Shown one piece after another: positions 51,300-62,230 of a stretch of DNA of 64,000 nt. Within the stretch, counting starts at the first letter, position 1; the number at the start of each line of letters is the position of its first letter. The stretch covers positions 21,946,501 through 22,010,500 of the forward strand of contig NC_059347.1 of the NCBI RefSeq assembly GCF_019703515.2. Reading direction: 5' to 3'. The position numbers were made by a program, and so were the translations under genes. The stretch comes from Myxocyprinus asiaticus. Its lineage: Eukaryota > Chordata > Actinopteri > Cypriniformes > Catostomidae. The notes beneath the pieces were generated by a model that made no database searches, was not told the DNA's origin, and saw only the letters and a program-made list of their open reading frames with translations.

Positions 51300-51481
51300 C
51301 TTATCATTGACTGATGATTGTGGCAAGGTGCTCTGATGGGATCCTTCTCTGAAAGATGGCACACAACCAGTTGGTTTAGTGGCAGCAGGTGGAGAGTCTT
51401 GAATAAGACTTGCACGCTGCTCCGGTTGCTTCTGGTCCTGTCTCTGGTTGGGAGGTAAGGTTGGCATTTCTAGCAGGTCCT

Positions 51482-54400
51482 GGAGAACATCAAATAGACT
51501 CTTTAAAACCCTAAAAAAAAAAGGTTTTAGTGTATTGCAATGTATAAAGGCATGAAACACAGTTTCTCTCTGAAAACAAAATGGACATTCATGACTGACA
51601 CCAGGGTTTATAACTGAAACAAATGCATTAATCGTAATTGCACCATGAAGAATTCTCCACTGTAATTCTCCCACTTTCTTAGATAATGGTGACTTATATA
51701 AAGCTCCCCACTCTGGTTTCACATTCTCCCCCAAATTGAGGACATTGCGCCAGGGAGTATCGACTCGATTGTCTAGAAACGTATTGTTTAAGGATTTAAC
51801 ACAACCTTTATACAAAGCTTTTCCAGAAGCTGGCTCAGGACCCATTAACATCAAAACATCAGAGTTTAAGAAAACCCCACTACATTCTTCTAGGTTGGGT
51901 AATAAACACAGGTTAGGAAAAGGGTCATCACAGTTTGGATTAATCATTCCCACCGTATAGTCCTCCAGCAGCTTGATTTCCTCTGTTGTGAGAGTAGACC
52001 TCCACTTATCAAGTAATTTGGCCACTATACGAGTCAAACTTACCCCCAGACTTCCCACCACCAAGTCAACATTCTTAAAAGTTGGCCCAGCTAATCTTAG
52101 TAGTTAGCAGAGTTATTACTCCAGAGCTAAGAAGAATTCCTTCAAATGCAGGAAAAGTCCCTTCATGCGATATCTAGGCATGAACCATGAATCAAGGGTT
52201 CCTGCAGCAACCAGTGCAGGGAGCTTGTAATGTTGAGTCTTTGCACTGTGAACAGAGTACATTTTTTTTTTTTTAATTACAGTAAAAAAACTGGTATTTT
52301 AGACAGATCCATCTTTTGTGGACTCATCCAAAACAAAGCTTTGTCCAGGCCTAAACCTTTAAAACCCTGCAAAATAGCACAGGTTACAAATTTCCAATTT
52401 GAGTCCACTGGTTCAGTCAGAAATCTTTGTACAAATTGGGTCCGAAAAGCCACTGTTATGCTCTGTACATGTATAAGACCGTGTCCTCCTTCTTCTTTGG
52501 GTAAATACAAAACAGCATTTGGTACCCAATGCAATTTGTCCCAGAAGAAATCAACTAAAATGTATTGTACTCTTGACAATAGGTCAGGTGGAGGATCAAC
52601 ACAAGCTAATCGATGCCAAAGAGCAGATGCTACTAATTGTTAATGATCAATATACGCCCTTTATAAGACATTTTTGGAAGCAAAAATTTCCATTTATCAA
52701 GGCAACCCTTTACTTTTTCAACAACTCCCTCAAAATTCTTCTGCATAAACATTTCATTTCCTAAAAACACTCCCATGTATTTAAAACCGTCCCTGGTCCA
52801 AATGAAACCCTCTGGGAGGCTTGGCTTCCCATTGGACCAACTCCCAACCAATATGGCTTCACTTGTAGGCCAGTTTACTTTTGTGGCAGAGATTTTTATT
52901 TTTATTTTTTTTTAAATCTCTTCGTATTTCCAACATCAAATCTCTCTGCCCACTAATTAAAACAACAACATCATCAGCATATGCTGATAGGTTAAAAACA
53001 TTTGTACATTTTGGAATACATAAACCATACAACTCTGTTCTTAACTCTGTAGCTTATTTAAAAGGGGCTCTATTGCCAAAGTATATAACATACCAGACAA
53101 GGCACAACCTTGTCTAACACCTCTAAAAACTTAAAAAGGGGTGCATAAATCACCACTGATTTTCAGTATACTTTCAACGTCACTGTACAAAACAAAATTT
53201 ATCAAAGAAATAAAATCAGAGTTAAAACCAAAGGCTGCTAATACATTCCATCAATAATTATGATCAACCCTGTCAAAAGACTTCTCTTGATCTATTGACA
53301 CTAGACCAAAATCCACGTTAAGACTCCTTACCGATTACTGATATCCAAGTTATCTCTGATAAAATAAATATTATAAAAAAATGTGCCTCCCTGGAACACA
53401 ATATGTTTGATCAGGATGGATGACTTGTTCTAAAACTCCACTCAATCTGTTGGCCAAAACCTTGGAGAGCAATTTATAATCGTTACATAACAAACTCACC
53501 AGTCTCCAATTTTTTATATCATTTAAGTCACCTTTTTTTGACAGCAGAGTGAGAACTGCCCTACGACAGCTCAGTGGTAGCTGTCCATTGGCTAAGCTTT
53601 CATTGAGCACTTACAATAGATCTGGACCCACTTCTAGCCAAAAGGACTTATAAAAGTCAATTGGTAACCCATTAATTCCAGGTACTTTGCCACACTCCAT
53701 ACTTTGGAGGGCTCTTTCCAGTTCCTCCAAAGTAACACCTTGCTAAACTCTAAATTAGCCTCTTCAGAAATCTGAGGCAGATTATCAAGGAAGATATTGT
53801 CACTAGCGTTTTCCAAGTATAAATTCACTATTATGCAATTCTTCATAAAAACTAACTGCTCTTTTTCAGATTTCAGAAGAATCTGACAACAATACCCCAG
53901 CTTCTGAACACAGGGCATGAATGAACTTTTTCTGCCCATTGTTTTTTCTCCAAATGAAAGAAAAATTTAGAGGGTGCATTCATAAATTCTGGAAACGTGA
54001 CCTGACCAGCCCCTGTATAACTATATCTAGCAGGTCAGCTAAAGAATTTTTCTTTTCTTTAAGACTTCTAATATGGGACGAAACTCTAGTGACATCAGCA
54101 AATTCTTTCATTTCTATTAATTCTCTCTCCAAAGCTTTAATTGCATCAATTTAGTCTCTCGTGACGTTGAAAGCATACTGCTGGCACAACTGCTTAACCT
54201 GCGCCTTTGCAAAGTCCCACCACTGCTGTAAAGATTGGAAAGACAGTTTTGTAGTTCTGAAATCATTCTAAAACCCTTTAAAAATATCTTGAAAATGCTT
54301 ATCACATAACAGATTTATATTCAAGTGCCGATAAGCACTTTTTGGCTTGATAAAGCTTGCAGTTACAGCACACTGTACTATACTATGGTCAGAAAAACCA

Positions 54401-54820
54401 ACTGGAATAATAGAGCAACCCCTAAAAAGACTGATTTGGTGTTTGTAACCATAAAATCTATCTAACCCATGTATATTGCCTCTGAATATGATGAAAATTC
54501 CTCCACACATCAAAGATTTCATGTAATTTCATTAATTCGATGAGTCGCTTACGTGATGGCATATGTGGCTCAATATGGTTCCTGTCTAGTACATGTTCAG
54601 TACAATTAAAATCCCCACCTAGGATTAACACATCCTCTGAATTACAATTTGTCAAAAATCATTCTTTCAATCGTTCTGGTAGGAACATATACACAAATGA
54701 AAACAAATTTTCTTTTTTCAAATTGGGTTCTGATTTTTAAAAGTCTCCCTTTTAAAATCTCTTCTACATGATAAGAACAAGGAGTAAAACTCTTAGAAAA
54801 TAAAATAGTTGAGCTCAAAT
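51482..54820 (-). mobile_element. Tx1-type L1 LINE, heavily mutated
   Basis: Minus-strand pieces in order: endonuclease (DVLILGGDFNCTEHVLDRN at 54458-54655; FSDHSIVQCAV at 54268-54522), RT (VLTLLSKKGDLNDIKNWRLV at 53371-53610), then GFKYMGVFLGNE (52633-52851), DFFWDKLHWVPNAVLYLPKE (52277-52579) and a zinc-binding tail (HECPFCFQRETVFHAFIHC, 51526-52064). These are the L1/Tx1 hallmarks. Multiple stops and frame changes make it inactive. The 3' end abuts the tent2 exon at 51300-51479, and the 5' end meets the gypsy fragment near 54810. Confidence 0.82.
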
Positions 54821-55225
54821 ATAGGGGAGGGGCATGTCAAATCTATCACCACAACCACCTCAAACCATGGAGGGAGGCGGTGCCTGTAGCCTTGGCAACA
54901 GTAGTTCCGGGGAGGGTGGAGCTTGGGACGGAGGTGACTCCCAAACCAAATTCGTTCACCCCGGTCCCTTGTGGAGACCACCTCTCACCATAGCAGCTTA
55001 CAGACATTGCCCGGTTGCAAGCGGAATTTGCGGACGAGTTTTCACCCCTTCCCGGTCGCACGAACCTTGTAGAGCACCATATTGAGACCACCCCGGGGGT
55101 GGTGGTTCGTAGCCGCCGCTATCGTCTTCCTGAACACAAGAAAAAGGTTGTTCAGGAAGAATTAGAGGCAATGCTTGAAATGGGCATAATACAAGAGTCA
55201 CACAGTGATTGGGCCATCCCGCATT

Positions 55226-55352
55226 GGATAAGCATCAAACTTGGACACTGCATTAATTTTCCGGTAGTCAACACAGAACCGGACCGAGCCGTCGCTCTTC
55301 GGTACCAGAACTACCGAAAAGTGAATGCGGTGTCCAAGTTTGACGCTTATCC
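55226..55352. repeat. 43-bp inverted repeat with 41-bp loop inside the gypsy RT
   Basis: Arms 55226-55268 (GGATAAGCATCAAACTTGG...) and 55310-55352 (...CCAAGTTTGACGCTTATCC) are inverted copies with about six mismatches. The right arm is the normal RT sequence (NAVSKFDAY); the left arm replaces the normal coding sequence with its reverse complement. Confidence 0.85.
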
Positions 55353-56116
55353 AATGGCGCGAATTGACAAGTTACTCGATCGGTTGGGTGCAGCTCAATT
55401 TTACTCGAAGGGTGACAAAGGGTAATTGGCAGATCCTTTTAACTCCAATATCCCGAGAAAATACTGCTTTTTCCACACCGTTTGGATTACACCAATTCGT
55501 GACACTTCCGTTCGGTTTGTTCAGAGCCTCAGCCACGTTTCAGCGCCTCATGGACAAGATACTCAGACCGCATATGGCATATACTGCCGCATATCTAGAC
55601 AATATTATCATTTATAGTAATGACTGGCGGCGGCATATGCAACATCTGTGGGCTGTCCTGAGAGCGCTGTGACAGGCGGGACTCACGGCCAACCCGAAGA
55701 AGTGCGCAACTGGGTGGGTAGAATTTCCACTTGGGTCACGGGCAGGTGTGTCCACAGGTTAACGAAACCGCAGTGATCGCGGCCTGCCCGACGCCCAAGA
55801 CAAAAAAGGAGGTAAAGTAGTTTTTGGGGCTGGCCGGCTACTACAGGAGGTTTGTGCCTAGTTATTCTGATGTCACCAGCCCACTGACTGACCTTACTAA
55901 AAAAGGGGCCCCTGATCCGATCCAGTGGACAGAGTCATGCCAACAAGCTTTCCTTAAGGTAAAGTCTGCACTTTGTGGGGGGCCGCATTTACATGCTTCT
56001 GACTTCTCTCTCTCCCCTTTATTTTGCAGATGGATGCATCTGACAGGGGGCTGGGGGCAGTGAGCTCGCAGGAGGTGGGAGGAGAGAAATGGCCGGTAAT
56101 GTTTATTTAAAAAAAA

Positions 56117-56534
56117 AAAAAAATTATTATTTTTTTTTTATCCCCTTTTCTCCCCAATTTGGAATGCCCCTTAGTAGGTCCTCGTGGTGGTGCAGTTACT
56201 CACCTCTAACCAGGTGGCAGAGGACAAGTCCCAGTTGCCTCCGCTTCTGAGACTGTAAATCCGCGCATTTTATCATGTGGCTCGTTGTGCATTACAACGC
56301 GGAGACTCCCAGCATATGGAGGCTCATGCTACTCTCCGCGATCCATGCACAACTTACCACGTGTCCCGTTGAGAGCGAGAACCACTAATCGCAACCACGA
56401 GGAGGTTACCCCATGTGACTCTACCCTCCCTAGCAACCGGGCCAATTTGGTTGCTTAGGAGACCTGGCTGGAGTCATTCAGCACACCCTGGATTCGAACT
56501 TGCGACTCCAGGGGTGGTAGTCAGCGTCAATACA
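56117..56534 (-). mobile_element. HAmo-type SINE inserted in the gypsy fragment
   Basis: Reverse-strand copy with TTTTCTCCCCAATTTGGAATG at its 3' end, the B-box GTTCGAATCC complement near 56490 and GTAGTCAGCGTCAATAC at the tRNA-like head. The A box is truncated. A poly-T/A-rich run precedes it at 56106-56140. It separates two parts of the gypsy RNase H region. Confidence 0.85.
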
Positions 56535-56763
56535 CCGGTACTGTTTATTAGTCACAAGCTCTCCTTCAGGGAGACAAAGTACAGTACCATTGAGAAAGAG
56601 TGTCCAGGATTCCAGAATGGACTTCAAAAACATTAGTCATTATTCTTACAGTTCATACAAAATCTCAGTTTAAACACTGGCCCTTAACACTTACTTAGTT
56701 TACTAATTTTAAACCATGACCTGCACTGCACATAAATAACTAATATTGGCATTATATTCATGC

Positions 56764-57110
56764 TGGTTAGCCAGAGGGGAACTGGCCCCCACATGAGCCT
56801 GGTTTCTCCCAAGGTTATTTTTCTCCATTAACCAACATCTTATGGAGTTTTTTGTTCCTTGCCACAGCTGCCTTCGGCATGCTCACTGGGGTTCTAAATA
56901 CAATTATGATTTAAGTATTTATTTTTATACACAATTTACAGTCATATTTAATTAAACTACACAATGATGACTCAAAGACTTAATTGATATTACAGTTTTT
57001 TTTATTTTCTGTTAATGCATGATTTTCTGTAAAGCTGCTTTGAAACGATGTGTGTTGTGAAAAGTGCTATACAAATAAAAATTACTTTACTTGACTAGTG
57101 TGTTAGTCAG
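56764..57110 (+). repeat. dispersed fish repeat (retroposon 3' end-like)
   Basis: Contains the widespread pieces TTGTTCCTTGCCACAG, TCTGTAAAGCTGCTTTGAAA and GTGCTATACAAATAAAAATT. The A/T-rich end suggests a LINE- or SINE-type 3' tail. Family not certain. Confidence 0.55.
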
Positions 57111-57690
57111 CTTTCTGAAGATAATGTAATTTTGGTCAAATTCATCCTATTTTCTCAGTGGAAAAATAGCCATCCAAGCAGAGGTATTCCTCCCAATTTC
57201 GCAGTAGCTGGTGCGCAAGAGTCATTCACTATATAACCCGTAATCTCCTCCATCATTTTGAACAGTATGTCCTCTCCAATGTGGAAACTCCGGTAAGAGG
57301 TAAGCGCCTTGAGTTTGTGTAATTAATCAGTCTGTTGTGTCTCTCAGCTGTGATGAGCCTTAATGCTGAAGTTGTTAGTTTAAAGCTATTTCCTAGCTTT
57401 AGTAGTGTAGTAGTAATCCGAGTGATCACATAGTGCTGATGAATGAAAACACTGACTGATGCTGACTCACTTCACGTCACCTAACTGGCTCATATTACAT
57501 GCAAAAATTGTCTTTTGCCGCTCCTGCTGGCTAAAATATGTAATGTCACAAAATTAAAGGTAAAGAGACACATATAGCTCAACACATATACACTGCTCTT
57601 ACACTTTAGTTTAGAGCGGTGCGAACACAAGCAGAGTGATACAAACAGTGAAGCGCCCAAGTGCTGATGGTGTGAGACCATCAGTAGAGG
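57111..57690. other. intergenic, no gene seen
   Basis: No conserved open frame. 5' exons of tent2, if any, were not recognised here. Confidence 0.35.
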
Positions 57691-58060
57691 AGAACGGGTA
57701 TGGTTGTAATTTTTTTTGCTTCAGCACCTGTAACTCATGGAATTTTTGAGCTAGAGTTCTCAAACTTTTATACAAAGTACCCACATTTGTTCACTACAAA
57801 TAGCACCAATTCAAACCTCTGCAAGAATATCACAGACCTCATGAGTTGATGTCAAATACATGGTGTTCCTTTGTTAAAACCTACCCCACTACCGGGGTAG
57901 GTTAAAATACATGCTGGGGTAAGTTATAACAATTAGACAAAAGAGGCAAAAACAGAGGCCACACCATGCGATATGCTTCAAAAAGAGGTTTATTGAAGTA
58001 AAAGAACAATCCAGAACAATGTCTCTCTCTCTGTCACTGACCATAACTCAAATTGACTCA

Positions 58061-58061
58061 G

Positions 58062-58102
<41 letters not shown>

Positions 58103-58105
58103 TGT

Positions 58106-58158
<53 letters not shown>
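58061..58158. repeat. (GT)n microsatellite
   Basis: About 98 bp of GT units with two GAGT interruptions. Both strands give spurious Cys-Val or Thr-His open frames. Confidence 0.95.
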
Positions 58159-58161
<3 letters not shown>

Positions 58162-58270
58162 TTACTAGAAAAAACTTCCTTAACAGTATGTATGCTTAAT
58201 GAACACTCTACTACAATGTACATATGTAAAGAAAATGTAGGTCTAAAAAAAAAACAGTGTGTGTGTATTC

Positions 58271-58442
58271 TTAATCAGAGTCACAATGGTGACAACTGAA
58301 TGTTGGTAACCCTGGAGTGCAGGCTAGGTGGGCCCAGAGACAGCATAGGGCACATTTTAGCCACATTTGGCTTAGAGTTGCCAAATGACTCCATACAGAC
58401 AACACAAAAGTTTTCTGTAAAAAAGAAAGTGAAATAGAAAAC
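58271..58442 (-). pseudogene. C-terminal zinc-binding tail of the pogo-like transposase, frameshifted
   Basis: After a TTTTTTACAG acceptor the frame reads ENFCVVCMESFGNSKPN. A one-base shift then gives WLKCALCCLWAHLACTPG and CHHCDSD before a stop. Together these form the Cys/His-rich tail seen in such transposases. Confidence 0.55.
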
Positions 58443-58520
58443 CTGAGTACATAGACACTTCAATTTGTCTGGCACCTACGCTAGTATTCAATTCTACTCT
58501 GTTCTCCAGTGGCTAACCTG

Positions 58521-58796
58521 TCATATGCTTACCTCACGTGGAGTCAGTCCATAATACAGGTCTGCTGCCTGAGTCAAATAGTCAGCTAACACTTCCTCCT
58601 GCACCTCAGAGAAAACTTTGTTGCTGCTCCTGTAACCTATGCTGGGAAGATCAATGGACCCCTTCTGCTGTAATTTGCAGTATCTGTTCAGTGTTACATG
58701 GCAGATTCCATGTGCCTTCGCAACTGATCTGACTGACTTGCCCTTCTTTGTGACCTCATCAAATGATTTTTTTTTTTTTACAACATTGGCAGGCAC
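58521..58796 (-). pseudogene. pogo-type transposase, psq-like HTH exon
   Basis: ATG at 58794. The product starts MPANVVKKKKSFDEVTKKGK and continues SVRSVAKAHGICHVTLNRYCK, a psq/pogo DNA-binding helix-turn-helix, and LADYLTQAADLYYGLTPREV. No catalytic domain follows in the window. Confidence 0.65.
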
Positions 58797-59392
58797 ACCA
58801 CTGTCTGTCTCTTTTCCACTGCCTAGGCATTCTGTAAAATTATTAAAATCAAGAAAGTGCTCTTAGTTGTATGTAAGGGGATGGTTGTAACACTTTTTAA
58901 AGATGTGTTAAAACCCACCCCACCCCTGTCAGCCATTGTTTAGCTAGCTGTATTAGCAGAGTTGTTTGAAATTATAAGGGGAAAAATGCATCACATTTTG
59001 CCTGAGAAACTACTATTTAATCTAATGTAAGTCATATGATTTTATCTGCAATAGTACTAAATCAAATATAGTCTTGGTCAACAAATGTACTTATCTCAAA
59101 ATCAGTTTTGTCTCTATAGAATCTGCATGCGCCTGTTTCCAGCCTTGACAACCACCATGTGGGATCGGGGAGGAAGTGGGTAAACACTAGTGATGTTCGG
59201 TTTGTGAAGGAATCGTTCTTTTGAACCGGTTCTTTTTAGTGAACTGGATGAACCAGTTCACCAATTCGGACTGAATCGTCTGAAACAGTTTGCGACTTGA
59301 GTCAACACTGATCCATAAGTTACTCAATCAAAACTCACTTTCGGAGGTTCCTGACAGTCACTACCACTCGAAATGAGCCAATAACCTGGAGT

Positions 59393-60246
59393 CAGGGTTG
59401 GGGAGTAACAGAATACATGTAACGGGATTACGTATTTAAAATACAAAATATAAGTAACTGTATTCCACTACAGTTACAATTTAAATAATTGGTAATTAGA
59501 ATACAGTTACATTCAAGAAGTATTTTGATTACTGAAGAGATTACTTTGCATTTTAATTGTCATTTGTTTTTCATTTAATATTTAGTCCTTTCAGATTGAA
59601 ACATTTATAGATATAAATGATGCGATCCAATGTGCATTTGAACAGTGGTGAAACACTTTCTTATGATGTGTTACATTCATACGAGCAGACAGAGAAGTAT
59701 GTTTGAAGTAAGTTTGGAGCAGAAGAAATAGAAACAAAACTTGTGTAAATTGTCAGCTTTATGCTAAGCTAAAATGCTATTTCTAGCCATTTTACATGCA
59801 CATGTTACCAGGCACGATCATATTTTTTTATCAAGAAAATACACGTTGGATCATTATTTCTTTTTTTCTAGTAAGACCTTTGATATTAGGGGAAAAATCA
59901 TATTCTTGATAATAATTTTTGTATTGTTTTCCTGTAAAAATATCTAAAAATCCTTAAAACAAGATCAATTTGATTTTTCTTGTTTTAGAAACAACACTGC
60001 ATAAGATATTTAGGTTTTTCAGAGAATGTATTTTTAACATGTGTATTTTGTCTTACTGTACTGGCAGAGTTTTTATAGTCAAAACAAGTGAAAAAAATCT
60101 ACGAGTGCTGAAGAAGTAATCCAAAGTATTTATAATACGTTACTTACCTTGAGTAATCTAACAGAATACGTTACAAATTACATTTTACAGCATGTATTCT
60201 GTAATCTGTAGTGGAATACATTTCAAAAGTAACCCTCCCAACTATG
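59393..60246. mobile_element. nested hAT-like MITE (AATACATGTAACGGGATTACG type)
   Basis: Left end CAGGGTTGGGGAGTAAC; right end AAAGTAACCCTCCCAACTATG. The inverted match is imperfect and the flanking 8-mers match at only five positions, so the borders are approximate. Interior rich in AATACAGTTAC motifs. Confidence 0.6.
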
Positions 60247-60405
60247 CCAACAGTACACTGAACTGAGAACAGTAGGCTATCTCGAGTTGCTGCCTGAAAC
60301 TGTGCATGCGTGTATCGAGGGTTGGAGTGTGTGAGGACGAAATGAAAGCTTCTTATGTATAGAGCAGCATATAAGGATAATAACACACAAAACATTCTGG
60401 AAATA

Positions 60406-60941
60406 CACTACCGGTCAAAAGTTTTGAAACACTTACTCATTCTTTATTATTATTTATTTTTCACATTTTGGAATAATAGTAAAGTCATCAAAACTGTGGA
60501 ATAACATAAATGGATTTATGGGAATTATGTTGTTACTAAACAAAATCCAAAATAAATCAAAACTGTGTTATATTTTAGCATCTTCAAAGTAGTCACCCTT
60601 TGCCTAGAATTTGCAGACATGTACTCTTGACATTTTCTCAACCAACTTCTTGAGGTATCACCCTGAGATGCTTTTTAAACAGTATTGAAGGAGTTCCCAT
60701 CTATGTTGGGCACTTATTGGCTGCTTTTCTTTATTATTTGCTCCAAGTCATCATTTATTTTTATTTTTTTTTTATACAATTTTAGATTTATTATGAAATA
60801 ATTTAATATGGTGGCACAATTATATTTTTGTCTACAAAACACATTTCAAACATTTAAGCCTACGCCTTCAGATCAAAAGATTTTTAAGATCATGAGAAAC
60901 ATTTCGGTGAAGTGTTTCAAAACTTTTGACCGGGTAGTGTA
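60406..60941. mobile_element. nested Tc1/mariner-type MITE
   Basis: Inverted ends CACTACCGGTCAAAAGTTTTGAAACACTT and GTGTTTCAAAACTTTTGACCGGGTAGTG, with TA flanks. About 535 bp, non-coding. Confidence 0.75.
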
Positions 60942-61019
60942 TGTTGTGTCATAATTGTCATAGTGTTATCAACATTATCTGGTCGCAAAAATTCACCAAC
61001 ATTACATTGACAGTCGAGA

Positions 61020-61722
61020 GTCTCTGACAGCTCGCGAGCCAGTATACAGTACACACTGAACTGAGAACTGTCTCTTTTGGACATGTCCGCCGAGAACCGA
61101 TGAGCTGCTGATTTGGAGTACAACAGTTCTCGAGTCACCAATACACTGAACTAAGAAAACAGTTTGGAATCGGAGTCTCGGACATGTCCGCTGAGAACCG
61201 ATGAGCTGCTGATTCGGAGTACAACAGTTCTCGAGTCACCAGTACACTGAACTAAGAAAACAGTTCGGACTCAGAGTCTCGGACATGTCCGCTGAGAACC
61301 GATGAGCTGCTGATTCGGAGTACAACAGTTCTCGAGTCACCAATACACTGAACTAAGAAAACAGTTCGGACTCAGAGTCTCGGACATGTCCGCTGAGAAC
61401 CAATGAGCTGCTTATTCGGATTATAACAGTTCTTGAGTCACCAGTACACTGAACTAAGAAAACAGTTCGGACTCTGAGTTTGGACATGTCCATTGAGAAC
61501 CGATGAGCTGCTGATTCGGAGTACAACAGTTCTCGAGTCACCAGTACACTGAACTGAGAAAACAGTTCGGACTCGGAGTCTCGGACATGTCCGCTGAGAA
61601 CCGATGAGCTGCTGATTCGGAGTACAACAGTTCTCGAGTCACCAGTACACTGAACTAAGAAAACAGTTCGGACTCAGAGTCTCGGACATGTCCGTTGAGA
61701 ACCAATGAGCTGCTGATAACGA
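61020..61722. repeat. 101-bp tandem minisatellite, about seven units
   Basis: The anchor GAGAACCRATGAGCTGCT starts at 61092, 61193, 61294, 61395, 61495, 61596 and 61697: spacings 101, 101, 101, 100, 101, 101. Each unit holds ACAACAGTTCTCGAGTCACC and CTCGGACATGTCCGCTGAG. Units are nearly identical, so expansion was recent. It lies at the right side of the hAT-type element. Confidence 0.92.
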
Positions 61723-61789
61723 GCATGCGTGAACCGATGACTTGAATGAGGGGAATCGGACTTCCCATCTCTAGTAAACACTGAAATGA

Positions 61790-62230
61790 TCATATGACTC
61801 CTATCTTATCCCTGATTGGTGGAATTGGTGGCGTTACAACTCTCCCCATGTTACAACCTTACCTGGTCTCCCTTACTCATGGAACATCTCTCGTCCAATC
61901 AGATTCGAGGACCGGAACCAACTGTTGTATATTAGTGAATTCAAATAATCAAAACACGCAGTGTCCCATGGTTATTTGTCCAATTTCCTATTTTTAACTT
62001 GAGCATTAAATCGAAATTACGAAAATCAAGTCATTATTTGTTTTTTAATATTGATTTTGTAAACAAATCATGAAATAAGTCGTTTCTTGTTTTTCCGATT
62101 TTGAATTCCTAATTGAACATGAAATGAACGAATGATACACGGATTATGTGAACTATGATAATGATGATTGTATAATTCTATTATTAAAAAAAAGCGCTAA
62201 GTGTCTTTAAATGGCAAAGCAGTGTACAGC
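61790..62230. other. upstream flank of homer1, no gene seen
   Basis: AT-rich except for short GC pieces. GGCGTTACAACTCTCCCC near 61830 resembles the pogo-type terminal motifs but is not assigned. Confidence 0.35.

Larger units (their letters stand above)
45680..51479 (-). pseudogene. tent2: terminal nucleotidyltransferase 2 (GLD-2/PAPD4), decaying copy
   Basis: Exons in transcript order: 51300-51479 (GCVPSFREGSHQSTLP, ends NDK), 50559-50652 (SSLNGFGSRSSDADLCLVIE, catalytic DxD), 50261-50310, 50098-50161 (SYIERPQLRAKVPILKFRD), 49649-49725 (GVEIDLNFNNTVGIRNTFLL, third Asp), 49435-49556 (VRPIILVIKKWAGHHQINDA), 49264-49307, 49011-49138 (SSLGDFLLGFLKYYAT), 46561-46653, 46325-46404 (EPFDHTNTARAVHEK) and 45680-45748 (MRKDLNFILPLKNTIR, stop). 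TENT2 extends poly(A) tails on cytoplasmic mRNAs. Problems: the exon after NDK (LSQQ... region) was not found; phases fail around 49264-49307; the donor after KYYAT is missing and a TAA follows; and 46561-46653 changes frame by one base near 46590. The catalytic core is intact. It could still be a gene with assembly errors. Confidence 0.75.
54830..56640 (+). pseudogene. Ty3/gypsy pol fragment (RT and start of RNase H), interrupted
   Basis: Begins after the protease/gag boundary; RT motifs include [58 protein letters not shown] and AAYLDNIIIYSNDW (second catalytic Asp changed to Asn). It continues with MGLAGYYRRFVPSYSDVTSP, KKGAPDPIQW, a broken MDASDRGLGAV and, beyond the SINE, FISHKLSFRETKYSTIEKEC. 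Stops and frameshifts occur at 55423, near 55500, 55672 and 55820. No LTRs or integrase were found. Confidence 0.85.
57690..58920 (-). mobile_element. pogo-like DNA transposon fragment
   Basis: Two coding pieces on the minus strand lie inside sequence with GGTTGTAA...TTACAACC-type and GGGGTAGGTTAAAA motifs near 57700-57920 and 58880-58920. The catalytic DDE domain that should separate the two coding pieces is absent. Boundaries are approximate and terminal repeats were not firmly placed. Confidence 0.5.
59188..61773. mobile_element. 2.6-kb hAT-type element with exact 8-bp TSD
   Basis: Ends TAGTGATGTTCGG and (reverse complement) TAGAGATGGGAAGTCCG fit the hAT YAGNG rule. Perfect GTAAACAC flanks at 59180-59187 and 61774-61781. 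The interior contains a degraded hAT MITE (59393-60246), a Tc1-type MITE (60406-60941) and the 101-bp minisatellite. Repeated GAACCGGTTC-like and TTCGGACT motifs are subterminal. No transposase was found. Confidence 0.85.

Noticed and set aside
57990..58223. Thr-His repeat protein
   Set aside because: Translation of the (GT)n microsatellite.
61020..61722. CRISPR-like array
   Set aside because: The whole 101-bp unit is repeated with no unique spacers, and the context is a vertebrate transposon.
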